DNA from: Botryllus schlosseri
Lineage: Eukaryota > Chordata > Ascidiacea > Stolidobranchia > Styelidae
Assembly: GCA_000444245.1 (NCBI GenBank)
Contig: ATSW01013825.1
Location: 1 to 21,242 of the forward strand
DNA length: 21,242 nt
Direction: 5' to 3'
Positions 13,101-18,282 of this stretch are shown in pieces. Within the stretch, counting starts at the first letter, position 1, and each line of letters begins with the position of its first letter. The position numbers and the translations under genes were made by a program. Under the pieces are notes generated by a model. The model was not told where the DNA came from. It saw only the letters and a list, made by a program, of their open reading frames with translations, and did no database searches.

Positions 13101-16020
13101 TTAGGAAATTCAAATTTTGTAACTTAAACAGCTACCACTGGCTGGAAATGAGTCATATTTGGTGTGCAGCGTTTTTTTAGCCAATTTATTTAATAGCCAG
13201 TCAAATTTAGAGAAAAAATTCATTTTTGTGCAACCCTACTCCTCAGTTTTGAGTTGAATTGAAATTTTGAAAAGTAGTTGATTCGTAAAACAGAACTAGC
13301 TTCCCGCTTTCATGGCGATATCCAAAAAGAGGATATTACGATGAAAGTATTAATATGAATCTAAATAGCACTACTGATCCATTTCAGGTAGCGGAACGAG
13401 CGTTGTACTTTTGGAATAACGAGTACATCATGAGTCTGGTGAGCGACAACACGGAAACTGTCCTGCCCATCATATTTCCGGCTCTGTACAGAAATTCAAA
13501 GTCACACTGGAACAAGTGAGTACTTATCAGGGCTGGGTACAAGGATTGGAGTACTTGAATCTGATTCGAGTATTAATTGTAATGGTTCGTGTCGAGTAGT
13601 GAGGGAGGAGTTTTTAAGTACTGTAGTTATATGTTCCTTTGCATTAAAAGTTAATTTATCAACGAGAATTACAGTTTCGATACTATTTCACACTGTGGGG
13701 GGCTTGATATCTCATTTGGTCATATAGTAGCATACGAAACATGTAGTACAAAGCTACACAGGGCTGTTTAGAAAAAATTTCCTTCAGATTTCACTGACTA
13801 CTTGATAAAATTGTTAGGTTGGTTGAAAAAACGCTGCACACCAACTTTGGCTTAATTCCAACCACTGGAAGCGAGATTCGTTCTGTAGAAAGTTGTGAAT
13901 TTATCATGGAAAAACAAAAAAATGAAATTTCAAAATTTTTCTGTCAACCCCATAAAGTTGTTAGGTTGTCAGTAGAGATGATGCACACCAAATTTGGCTC
14001 AATTCCAACCACTAGAAGCGAAGTTATCGCAGTAGAAAAATTTGGATTTGAATAAAACTCTATGATTATTTATGATAAAATCATGGAATTGGAAAAATTT
14101 TAAGGCGTTATCTTTTCGTTCAGAACGATCCACGGTCTCATCTATAACGCCTTAAAAATATTCATGGAGATGAACCAGACGCTTTTCGACGAATGCACTC
14201 AGAAATACAAATTGGCGAAGCAAAAGTAAGTTGGTTTAAGCTCGGGCCCGCGTTTCATTCTGTTCACGAGGTCGAACCGTCTTCTGTTTCTTTAGAGAGA
14301 AAGAAAAGCAGAAGGAGAGAGAAGACTGTTGGGATAAACTTTCCAAATTGGCTGTGAAAAATCCTCAGGTACGAGAAAGTGCGGGGTTTCACGTTTCGGC
14401 GCATTAGTTCGTTGACTTGCTGCTTTTGTTTTAAAATGATGTGGTGGGTCGGACACGAGGCTATAACTGCAATAAATGGATCGATTACATTACATGGGAA
14501 AGATGCAGGGTTGTAACCAAGTCACAAGGCTCCAAGTCACAAGACAACCTGACCTTTATAGTTTCGACTCGAGTCGAGTCATTTTCAATTCACCGCCGAG
14601 TCAAGTCCGAGTCCAAGTCATCCAACAGAGGGTCGAGTTCGAGCCATGGCATTATGACTCGAGCCTAAGTCATTGTGTTTACTGCTCAGTTTCCAGTTGA
14701 AGTCTTGTTAAACACACTTTTTATAACTTTGTTTGGCGATACCGAATGGTTCGCATTTATAATATACTAATTTCCCTCACTTTCAGCAGTTTTCGGTCGC
14801 ATTTTCAAGTATCAGTACCAATAGACGAAATCCCAATAGCGTGGTTACTTTACTATTCTTCGAAATTACAATGAAATATCGGTCTTGGCCGTCTGAGTCT
14901 CGAGTCGTATGACTTGGTTTGAGTCATGCACAATGACTCGAATGCAAGTCGAGTCAATACACATATTGACTCTAGTCGAGTCTTTTTCATATTTTTAGAA
15001 AATGACTCGAGTCAAGTCGAGTCATCAGAAAATCCTGACTCGAGTCATTACAACCCTGGAAAGATGTGAAAATACTTAAGTCACATTGCGACCCACAAGT
15101 TGCTAGACTCGGTTACAAAAAGGGCTGTTTAGCAAAGTCCGACTCTAATTTTTATGATTCTAACAAGAGAAAATTTAACGAAAGGCTGAATCTTTTCAAT
15201 TTCATTTTTTTTTTTCAGGCACAAAAATTATTCAGCAAGGGTACGTTAACGCCTTTCACGGATTCCATTATCGCGGCGGCCGACAATCCGCTCATGGCCA
15301 TGTTGGGATGCGGGGACGCCCCGTATTCCGCGGCGGGGCAGCTCAACCAGAGCATGGACACCGATATCGACGAGGACCTCAGTCCGGCGCACGTCAGCAA
15401 GGAGGCGGAAGAGGTTTGATTTTTATTCGCTGTGTATCTATCTGGACTTCAGGGTTGTGACCAAGTCACAAGGTTCCGAGTCACAATTCAATCTCACTTT
15501 TTTAGTTTTGACTCGAGTCAAGTCTAGTCATTTTCAATTCGCCACCGAGTCAAGTTCGAGTCCAAGTCAATGAGTAGAGGGTCAGGTCCGAGTCATGGTG
15601 TTGTGACTCGAGTCCAAGTCATTATGTCCACAGTTCAGTTTTGAGTTCAGTCCGGTTCAACCCACTTTTTCAACCCTGTTCGAGTGATATAGAATGGCAC
15701 GCATTCATAATATCGTAATTTTCCTCAGTCTTAAGCCAACAAGATCCTACATTTTCCTCCATCGTATTGATTATTCCTTCTAATAACTTGAGCTCCGTTT
15801 ATGGAGAACGAAATCACCGTGTGTACATTCATCCCGGTAAAGCCCTACCTCAAATTCGTTTTTTGCGGCGCAGGGCAAGAAAGTTTTGAAAAAAGCGGGC
15901 CGCAACCTGATCCGTCGAAAGTCCGAGCTGCCCCAGGACATGTACACCGCCACGGCGCTGGAGAACCACAGGCGCGCCGAGGAGAACCTCACCACCAACG
16001 TGGAGAACAACAACACTTAG
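1064..16020 (+). CDS. PPP2R5D: PP2A regulatory subunit B56 (B'), gamma/delta class; 14 exons, 5' end outside the window
   Basis: This subunit directs the PP2A core (scaffold A plus catalytic C) to substrates with LxxIxE motifs. The spliced CDS is 1064-1111, 1822-1981, 2656-2855, 6169-6279, 6660-6752, 9164-9294, 11000-11059, 11127-11289, 12168-12338, 13388-13515, 14124-14225, 14296-14368, 15219-15413 and 15874-16020. It totals 1782 nt (593 residues plus TAG), every junction is GT-AG, and the frame is kept throughout. Partial-protein landmarks are [14 protein letters not shown] near 51-64, the acidic loop DPEEDEP near 157-163, [17 protein letters not shown] near 222-238, LPLKEEHK near 275-282, [16 protein letters not shown] near 336-351, and RRKSELPQD at 559-567. 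The segment before the core matches vertebrate B56 delta better than alpha, beta or epsilon. Human B56 delta is about 600 residues, so little is missing. Exons are GC-richer than introns. Class assignment is by eye; invertebrates may have one gene ancestral to gamma and delta. Confidence 0.95.
1822..1981 (+). CDS. PPP2R5D: PPP2R5 exon 2, N-terminal region with the [13 protein letters not shown] motif
   Basis: The exon encodes 53 codons plus one base (phase 1 at its end). The first half is Pro/Asn-rich. The second half carries [16 protein letters not shown] and KMPALK, which parallel the RRQSSSRFNLSKNREL...LPALKD segment of vertebrate B56 delta. That match is the best evidence for the delta-type assignment. 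The acceptor is tatatttag and the donor is gtaagc. Confidence 0.9.
2112..2395 (+). repeat. Family C repeat copy 2
   Basis: It begins TAGGGCTGAGCACAA and shares with other copies the order gagtactaaaattgc, tttcgatacctctttcc, ggtccgaaaaatctgaat and tggtatatcac. No clear right terminus is visible, so the end is approximate. It lies in intron 2, downstream of exon 2. Confidence 0.6.
2440..2632 (+). repeat. Family B repeat copy 2, next to the exon 3 acceptor
   Basis: It shares tattcgaat, gttgctgacgattacccctg and acgagtgtcag with the copy at about 10763-10953. It then has the common family B tail tattgaagttatgtgcctcc and aagagtctgttt. It ends about 23 bp before exon 3. Confidence 0.7.
2656..2855 (+). 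CDS. PPP2R5D: PPP2R5 exon 3, start of the B56 helical core
   Basis: The exon completes a split Asp codon and then encodes the first B56 helices: [15 protein letters not shown], then [19 protein letters not shown], then [20 protein letters not shown]. These are near-identical to the vertebrate gamma/delta sequence. It ends in phase 0 before gtaggt. A family B repeat (2440-2632) ends only about 23 bp upstream of the acceptor. Confidence 0.95.
2903..3011 (-). mobile_element. Family D hAT-like MITE, terminal fragment
   Basis: It begins CAGGGTTGTAATGACGCGAG and continues with GACTCGAGTCATTTTC and TGACTCGACTTGAGTC. This matches the reverse complement of the right end of the intact copy at 14506-15058 over about 110 bp. 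The other end is missing. Confidence 0.8.
3481..3495. repeat. (TA)7 microsatellite
   Basis: Fifteen bases of alternating TA form the 3' tail of the minus-strand LINE fragment. Confidence 0.95.
3481..3805 (-). mobile_element. 5'-truncated LINE 3' end, RTE-like by eye, ending in (TA)n
   Basis: Read on the minus strand, about 3770 to 3591 encodes the end of a reverse-transcriptase ORF. It has [13 protein letters not shown], then [20 protein letters not shown], then DRPR and a stop at 3591-3593. The layout GHLVR...TWRxTMExDL...DR is typical of the C-terminus of LINE ORF2 proteins. A short 3' UTR follows and ends in (TA)7 at 3481-3495; a microsatellite 3' tail rather than poly(A) fits RTE-type elements. 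It interrupts the family A element at a 'gcggcta' site that is uninterrupted in the other copy. In the expected ...DRxRW motif the Trp position is a stop, so this end is probably decayed. Clade assignment is uncertain. Confidence 0.75.
3935..3978. repeat. GC-rich inverted repeat
   Basis: AACGAACCC (3935-3943) pairs with GGGTTCGTT (3970-3978) around a loop of about 26 bases. It starts nine bases beyond the target duplication of the family A element. It may be part of another repeat's terminus, but no partner end was found. Confidence 0.6.
3979..4514. other. Intron 3 stretch with short protein-like remnants
   Basis: No B56 exon is here. Two short open frames look more protein-like than usual intron noise: 4057-4263 (plus, 68 codons, with CHDC) and 4302-4517 (minus, 71 codons, with a hydrophobic [17 protein letters not shown] run). 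Neither has splice sites or a partner I can support. They may be decayed transposon or retrocopy sequence. Confidence 0.3.
4515..4654 (+). repeat. Family B palindromic repeat, copy 3
   Basis: CAATTGAATA at the left pairs with TATTCAATTG at the right. The centre holds aaataaaccc... and the paired gatttatttcaa around GCTGACGAGTGTCAG. The usual tail tattgaagttctgcacctcc and aagaagctc follows. Confidence 0.75.
4655..6168. other. Remainder of intron 3; no gene recognised
   Basis: It contains a minus-strand open frame of 74 codons (4612-4836), protein-like but partly made of repeat B. There is also a weak internal similarity between about 5277-5375 and 5457-5550 (ctctggtatgggtca against tctggtattggtca). 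Otherwise I see only AT-rich sequence. Confidence 0.4.
6169..6279 (+). CDS. PPP2R5D: PPP2R5 exon 4, acidic loop
   Basis: The 37 codons include [21 protein letters not shown]. In human B56 delta the matching loop holds residues E198, E200, P201 and W207, which are altered in a known neurodevelopmental disorder. All four equivalents are unchanged here. The loop lies near the A/C-subunit interface. The acceptor is gattgcag and the donor is gtcggt. Confidence 0.95.
6660..6752 (+). CDS. PPP2R5D: PPP2R5 exon 5
   Basis: The exon has 31 codons in phase 0 at both ends, with [15 protein letters not shown] followed by [13 protein letters not shown]. This is one of the most invariant B56 helical repeats. 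The acceptor tract is T-rich (tttttttttgtgtttag) and the donor is gtgagg. Confidence 0.95.
6753..7047. other. Intron 5 start, nothing recognised
   Basis: AT-rich sequence with no coding similarity or repeat I can identify. Confidence 0.5.
7048..7579. mobile_element. Degraded hAT-like element
   Basis: The left end CAGGGGTCGCCAACTC is a typical hAT terminus. The right end GTTGGTGATCCCTCCTG is an imperfect inverted match to it. No 8-bp duplication is detectable. An 84-codon plus-strand frame inside (7204-7458, non-ATG start) has no recognisable domain. A non-autonomous or heavily decayed copy is likely. Confidence 0.5.
7580..7889. other. Intron 5 middle, nothing recognised
   Basis: I see no exon, known repeat terminus or RNA gene in this stretch. 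Confidence 0.5.
7898..8559. mobile_element. Family A hAT-like foldback MITE, complete
   Basis: Its termini, TAGGGGTGTTCAAAAATGA and the exact inverted TCATTTTTGAACACCCCTA, are perfect over 19 bp. An 8-bp duplication ATGAAGAC flanks it at 7890-7897 and 8560-8567. The middle is a long hairpin, with arms 8185-8212 and 8246-8273 matching perfectly over 28 bp and continuing beyond with one indel. It has no coding capacity. It looks younger than the copy at 3116-3918. Confidence 0.92.
8185..8273. repeat. Perfect 28-bp hairpin inside the MITE
   Basis: The arm starting GGATTTGAATAAAATAG (8185-8212) is the exact reverse complement of 8246-8273. The loop is 33 bases. The pairing extends through aaaaattt and aaatttt either side with one base slipped. 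Confidence 0.95.
8568..9163. other. Intron 5 end, nothing recognised
   Basis: AT-rich sequence leading to the exon 6 acceptor (gctttgcag). I see no repeat terminus. Confidence 0.5.
9164..9294 (+). CDS. PPP2R5D: PPP2R5 exon 6, LxxIxE-pocket helices
   Basis: The exon encodes [19 protein letters not shown] and then [17 protein letters not shown]. From established B56 gamma structures, the His, Arg, Tyr and second Arg of the [11 protein letters not shown] stretch line the groove that binds LxxIxE short linear motifs. All are present, so substrate recruitment should be preserved. It ends in phase 2 (aa|gtacgt), splitting a Lys codon. Confidence 0.95.
9570..9925 (-). repeat. Family C repeat copy 3, inverted
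   Basis: Its reverse complement reads gagtacttcaatacgaatc, then tttcgatactcttggaagcc, then ttagtggaaatgac, then gcacaatgacaaaggtctg. This is the same order as in the copies at 1-440 and 2112-2395. Confidence 0.6.
10148..10425 (+). repeat. Family C repeat copy 4
   Basis: It shares attgttaatttatcaacgag, then aaagctccattggtcgtacc, then gtagcatac with the copy at 13529-13762. It also shares the near-terminal TGACGTCA (10400-10407) with the copy at 16205-16490. Confidence 0.65.
10426..10762. other. Intron 6 segment, nothing recognised
   Basis: Apart from a short CTAGCTAGCTCGC run near 10613, I see no structure. Confidence 0.45.
10763..10953 (+). repeat. Family B repeat copy 4, upstream of the exon 7 acceptor
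   Basis: It is collinear with 2440-2632: tattcgaat, tgccggtgacgtcatatttt, gttgctgacgattacccctg, acaagtgtcag, tattgaagttgtgtacatc, then gagtctgttt. It carries a CRE-like TGACGTCA at 10784-10791. Confidence 0.7.
11000..11059 (+). CDS. PPP2R5D: PPP2R5 exon 7 (60-nt exon)
   Basis: This small exon encodes [19 protein letters not shown] between two split codons (Lys and Ser). It contains Glu and Ile residues equivalent to those completing the LxxIxE groove in B56 gamma. The intron after it is only 67 bp. A family B repeat ends about 45 bp upstream of its acceptor. Confidence 0.93.
11127..11289 (+). CDS. PPP2R5D: PPP2R5 exon 8
   Basis: The exon completes the split Ser codon and encodes [14 protein letters not shown], then [19 protein letters not shown] and [13 protein letters not shown]. 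The KEEH residues correspond to Lys/His positions at the edge of the LxxIxE groove. It ends in phase 0 before gtgagg. GC content is much higher than in the flanking introns. Confidence 0.95.
11418..11535 (+). repeat. Family B palindromic repeat, copy 5
   Basis: Here the central block is inverted relative to copies 2 and 4 (aaataaacccgaatattttc and ggctgacactcgtca). The shared tail tattgaggttctgtacctcc and aagaagctc follows. Confidence 0.7.
11572..11881 (+). mobile_element. Family D hAT-like MITE, short form
   Basis: It starts CAGTGTTGTAACCAAGTCAC and ends GACTCGAGTCGTTGCAACCCTG. Flanking 8-mers TAGAGTCT (11564-11571) and AAGAGTCT (11882-11889) differ at one position. It is missing about 240 bp relative to the 14506-15058 copy. 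Confidence 0.85.
12168..12338 (+). CDS. PPP2R5D: PPP2R5 exon 9
   Basis: The 57 codons contain [18 protein letters not shown], then [12 protein letters not shown] and SVSSPHFQ, matching the core of every B56 protein. It is phase 0 at both ends. The acceptor (ttcacgccag) has a weak pyrimidine tract compared with the other exons. The donor is gtcggt. Confidence 0.95.
12580..13243. mobile_element. Old family A-related element in intron 9
   Basis: It repeatedly shows the family A signature (ccaaatttggtgtgcag-like and ttctactggttg-like segments). It ends ttcatttttgtgcaaccctac, a degenerate version of the family A terminus. The left end is unclear and no target duplication was found. Confidence 0.5.
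13056..13086. repeat. Short tandem repeat, 9-bp unit AAAAACTGT
   Basis: About three and a half units in tandem lie inside the old family A-related element. Confidence 0.85.
13388..13515 (+). CDS. PPP2R5D: PPP2R5 exon 10
   Basis: The exon encodes [20 protein letters not shown] followed by [17 protein letters not shown], a C-terminal helical repeat of the B56 core. It ends in phase 2 (aa|gtgagt). A family C repeat begins about 13 bases after the donor. Confidence 0.95.
13529..13762 (+). repeat. Family C repeat copy 5, right after the exon 10 donor
   Basis: It starts AGGGCTGGGTACAAGG, 13 bases into the intron, and matches other copies through tttatcaacgagaattac, tttcgatactatttcac and gtagtacaaagctacacag. 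The right part is missing, replaced by a family A fragment. Confidence 0.7.
13763..14100. mobile_element. Family A-related fragment upstream of exon 11
   Basis: It contains ctacttgataaaattgttagg, cacaccaactttggcttaat and gtagaaaaatttggatttga, matching the left half of the intact family A copies. It stops about 20 bp before the exon 11 acceptor. The right arm is absent. Confidence 0.65.
14124..14225 (+). CDS. PPP2R5D: PPP2R5 exon 11
   Basis: The exon encodes [20 protein letters not shown] and [13 protein letters not shown], the last core helices. It begins and ends with split Lys codons. Only 70 bp separate it from the next exon. A family A repeat fragment ends about 20 bp before the acceptor. 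Confidence 0.95.
14296..14368 (+). CDS. PPP2R5D: PPP2R5 exon 12, Lys/Glu-rich helix
   Basis: The exon encodes [15 protein letters not shown] and SKLAVKNPQ. It matches the KEREEMW...NPQ segment of vertebrate gamma/delta subunits, where the fold ends and the divergent tail begins. Vertebrate isoforms vary just upstream of this point. Confidence 0.93.
14506..15058 (+). mobile_element. Family D hAT-like MITE, complete
   Basis: The termini are CAGGGTTGTAA and TTACAACCCTG. Perfect 8-bp duplications GAAAGATG lie at 14498-14505 and 15059-15066, as in the hAT superfamily. The subterminal regions are arrays of GACTCGAGTC-like palindromes (for example tcgactcgagtcgagtc and cgagtcaagtcgagtc). Small open frames in it are by-products of these repeats. 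It has no transposase and lies in intron 12. Confidence 0.93.
15219..15413 (+). CDS. PPP2R5D: PPP2R5 exon 13, lineage-variable acidic linker
   Basis: The 65 codons are in phase 0 at both ends. The segment is Ala/Ser-rich, then acidic ([13 protein letters not shown]). I do not recognise it in vertebrate gamma or delta, apart from a loosely similar METD-like acidic patch. It sits between NPQ and the conserved basic tail and is probably disordered. Because it is phase 0, skipping it would keep frame, so it may be alternatively spliced (inference). The acceptor tract is very T-rich. Confidence 0.88.
15450..15770 (+). mobile_element. Family D hAT-like MITE, left half
   Basis: It starts CAGGGTTGTGACCAAGTCAC and follows the 14506-15058 copy through the subterminal repeats and the middle (agaatggcacgcattcataa). 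The right end is absent, so no duplication can be found. It lies in intron 13. Confidence 0.8.
15874..16020 (+). CDS. PPP2R5D: PPP2R5 terminal exon, basic tail with RRKSELPQD
   Basis: The 48 codons end at TAG 16018-16020. [18 protein letters not shown] is strongly basic and fits a nuclear-localisation signal. RRKSELPQD is the hallmark gamma/delta tail motif, whose Ser is a PKA site in human B56 delta. After [12 protein letters not shown] the protein ends in an Asn-rich tail. Confidence 0.94.
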   Translation, partial: GKKVLKKAGRNLIRRKSELPQDMYTATALENHRRAEENLTTNVENNNT

Positions 16021-16197
16021 GCCCAGCCCGTCCTCGGCCTATACGTACGACAGTTGAACGAAAATGTGTTTGTCTTAACGCCGTGTCCAAGAACGTAGTG
16101 TGTCCGTGCCGATCCCGTGTGACGCAATTATCCCGGCGGGATCGATGGTGTTCAATATATATATCTACAGTCTGCTGGCCGATTTTCAGGGGGGCGC

Positions 16198-16497
16198 TCT
16201 ACGCTAGGGCTGGGTTCGAGGGCTCGAATTTGAGTCGAGTATTGATAGATGATGTTTTTCGAACACTAAAATGCCACTATGAGTTAATTATCTATNAAAA
16301 TTTTGGTTTCGATTGCATTATCACAAAGCACANTGATATATGCATGGTCTGAAAATACCAAATTCTCTTTANTGTGATGTAGATCTGGCGTTATATTCTC
16401 TGTGGTACCATAAAAAGGTACATATTTGAATGTTCCACGTCACGTCGTACTTTTGTGACGTCATAACGAGTGATACTCATCCCAGCCCTAGCGTAGA
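16198..16497. mobile_element. Family C repeat, complete copy with 17-bp perfect inverted ends
   Basis: TCTACGCTAGGGCTGGG (16198-16214) is the exact reverse complement of 16481-16497. Other family C copies share only the AGGGCTGGG part, so the outer seven bases are peculiar to this copy. The interior matches other copies and has TGACGTCA at 16456-16463. It has no coding capacity and no direct target duplication that I can see. It lies in the presumed 3' UTR. Confidence 0.85.
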
Positions 16498-17280
16498 CCG
16501 ATTCAGGCCCCGGTTTTTATGTATCGGGACTCTCAATGAAGTGTTCANTCCTTACTGTTTTCTGTACACCCATCGTATGTAGAGGGAATCATGCTGGCTC
16601 GGGCGGTTTATTTTTTGTATCGCGCAATGTAGTAGCAACGGCATAAACGTCTACGATACCGGCGTTGGTTATGACTAGGTTGATCGCGAATGTGTGCTTT
16701 ATTCGGTCTGTATGAAGCACACAGGCATTGTTTTTGACGTGTCCAAAAGCCAGATTACGTTTGCTTTCCGTGAAGTTATGATATTCTGCTCTGTTGAATC
16801 AAAATTGTAGTGATTGGATGAGTTATCTCGTGGCCTGGATTCAAAGAGATATTTCGTTTTTGTTGTCACTGGCTGTCAACCAAACCCGTCCGGCGTTGCA
16901 ATTCGTTATTTCGGCACCATACGCGGCTCTTGATAACTGTGACGTCCTAGTAATTGCATGACACTGTCGAAATGAGTTGCTGTGTTGTCTCCAGGTTGGT
17001 TACAACCATGAAAGTATCGGTAGATTCATTAGGACCTATCTGCTTTGAAAGTATTTTGTATTTATGGTGAGTGACGCTAAGTTATGTTGTTACGCTCGTA
17101 AAACCCAGATGATGTCGCATTTATCGCTTGCGGAGGTTTGATTTAATGGCGCGTATCGTCGAAACGTTGTCCCGCGCGGCTGGCAGAAATGACCCTTTCG
17201 AGCGCGTATATTTTTCTTAGGAAATTTCTTACGTTGTTGCTTCATCCGTCGTTGTATATACTGTACTATTCAATTCCTTG

Positions 17281-17420
17281 CACAAGACGGCGATCACGGC
17301 CCGGGTTGTAATTGGGCGGGAGTCCGGACGATTCGATTAACGCCCGCGCGCGCGCGAAACGGGGATCGGTGTGCCCGTGTAACGCGAGACGGTTTTGTAT
17401 CGTGAGGTTCCCGGTCGCGT
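17281..17420. other. CpG-rich patch
   Basis: It is much richer in CpG than the surroundings (cggcccgggttg, cgcccgcgcgcgcgcgaaac, gaggttcccggtcgcg). I see no start site or coding exon. Confidence 0.6.
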
Positions 17421-17721
17421 TTTCGTCGGTAATCACTTGAAATATACGATGGTTCGATCGAGTGTGTGGTCGTTCTGGTCAACGTGGAGAACTGGGGTGC
17501 TGTGAGGTCTTTGTGCTATGTCATAGTTGAACAGCTAGGAAGTTTTCACCTTTTCCAAATTAGGTTAGAATTAATATTATAGCTGCACACCACAGTTACG
17601 GGACTCGAGGAGTAAGATTTGTCCGATATAGAATCCTAAAAGACCTTAAAATGTCGTATTTGCTATTATCTGCCGTTACTATTATATTGGGCTCACAAAT
17701 GAGCAATTAACAGCAGGCAAT

Positions 17722-17727
17722 ATTAAA
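17722..17727 (+). terminator. Candidate poly(A) signal ATTAAA
   Basis: A variant hexamer about 1.7 kb after the PPP2R5 stop. Motif match only. Confidence 0.25.
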
Positions 17728-17852
17728 CATGCCGCTTGGCCGCTCACCCTGGAACATGCGACTGTCTTGACCTCACAAAGAATTGTTCCAGCTACCACAA
17801 GAAGTATTAATCTGGAAGCTATGAAAATTTACAACATATCTGCACGAATATT

Positions 17853-17858
17853 AATAAA
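17853..17858 (+). terminator. Candidate poly(A) signal AATAAA
   Basis: The first canonical hexamer I noticed on the plus strand after the PPP2R5 stop, in gaatattaataaacg. Motif match only. Confidence 0.35.
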
Positions 17859-18222
17859 CGAGATGTGATCTGAGTGTTGATATAAAGCCGTAGGTTCACG
17901 ACCTCTGCTGTATATAAAAGTTGGATGTAAGTTTTCAACACGAACACCATATTAAAATGTCCGTTTGAAGTACACACAGATCAGTAAACTTGTCGATCGA
18001 GATAGTGTAACGGTTATGCGTCCGGCTTCTCGTGGGTTCGATCCGCGGTCGGGTAATACAAAAGACTAGAAAATTGGTATCCGCAGCTAGGCGCCCAGCA
18101 ATCACGGATGGCATGGAGAAAAAAACGGGGGCGCAGACTAGATGACCTTACGGCCGTATCGCAACTCCGTCGTCAAAGCATCTCGATGGTGCAAGCGAAA
18201 AAGAATATCATCTCTCTATCGA

Positions 18223-18228
18223 AATAAA
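18223..18228 (+). terminator. Plus-strand poly(A) signal AATAAA in a bidirectional motif
   Basis: It lies in aaataaaatttattatc, back to back with a minus-strand hexamer. It could end a long PPP2R5 transcript or just be the SINE tail. Confidence 0.35.
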
Positions 18229-18229
18229 A

Positions 18230-18235
18230 TTTATT
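18230..18235 (-). terminator. Minus-strand poly(A) signal AATAAA
   Basis: TTTATT on the plus strand reads AATAAA on the minus strand, 48 bp past the stop of the minus-strand exon at 18283. This is a plausible position for a short 3' UTR. Confidence 0.55.
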
Positions 18236-18282
18236 ATCAACGGCAAACCCATGGCAAAGAAAGTCGATCTATACTATTGAAA

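Larger units (their letters stand above)
16021..17989 (+). other. Likely 3' UTR and downstream flank of PPP2R5
   Basis: No open frame of substance is present. It holds the family C element at 16198-16497, a CpG-rich patch near 17281-17420, and candidate poly(A) signals ATTAAA (17722-17727) and AATAAA (17853-17858). Where the transcript ends is unknown. A few undetermined bases (n) occur between 16290 and 16550. Confidence 0.55.
17990..18235 (+). mobile_element. tRNA-derived SINE
   Basis: The head has a pol III A box (tagtgtaacgg, 18003-18013) and a B box (GGTTCGATCC, 18035-18044) at tRNA-like spacing. About 190 bp of unrelated body follows. The B-box context gtgggttcgatccgcggtcg is strongly tRNA-like, but acceptor-stem pairing is absent, so this is not a functional tRNA. 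The 3' limit is placed at an A/T-rich tail and is approximate. I saw no second copy in the window. Confidence 0.7.

Noticed and set aside
14441-14700. Two overlapping plus-strand frames of about 75 codons
   Set aside because: They are made mostly of family D MITE subterminal repeats; the VESFS/SRV-type strings come from GAGTC repeats.
15801-16352. 183-codon plus-strand open frame over the end of the gene
   Set aside because: It reads the terminal exon in the wrong frame. The spliced B56 frame (15874-16020) explains the conserved sequence, and the rest runs through the UTR and a repeat containing n.
17294-17482. 62-codon Arg-rich minus-strand frame
   Set aside because: It is an artefact of the CpG-rich patch, with no supporting signals.
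18003-18060. Functional tRNA gene
   Set aside because: The A and B boxes are good, but the acceptor stem does not pair and a SINE body follows directly.
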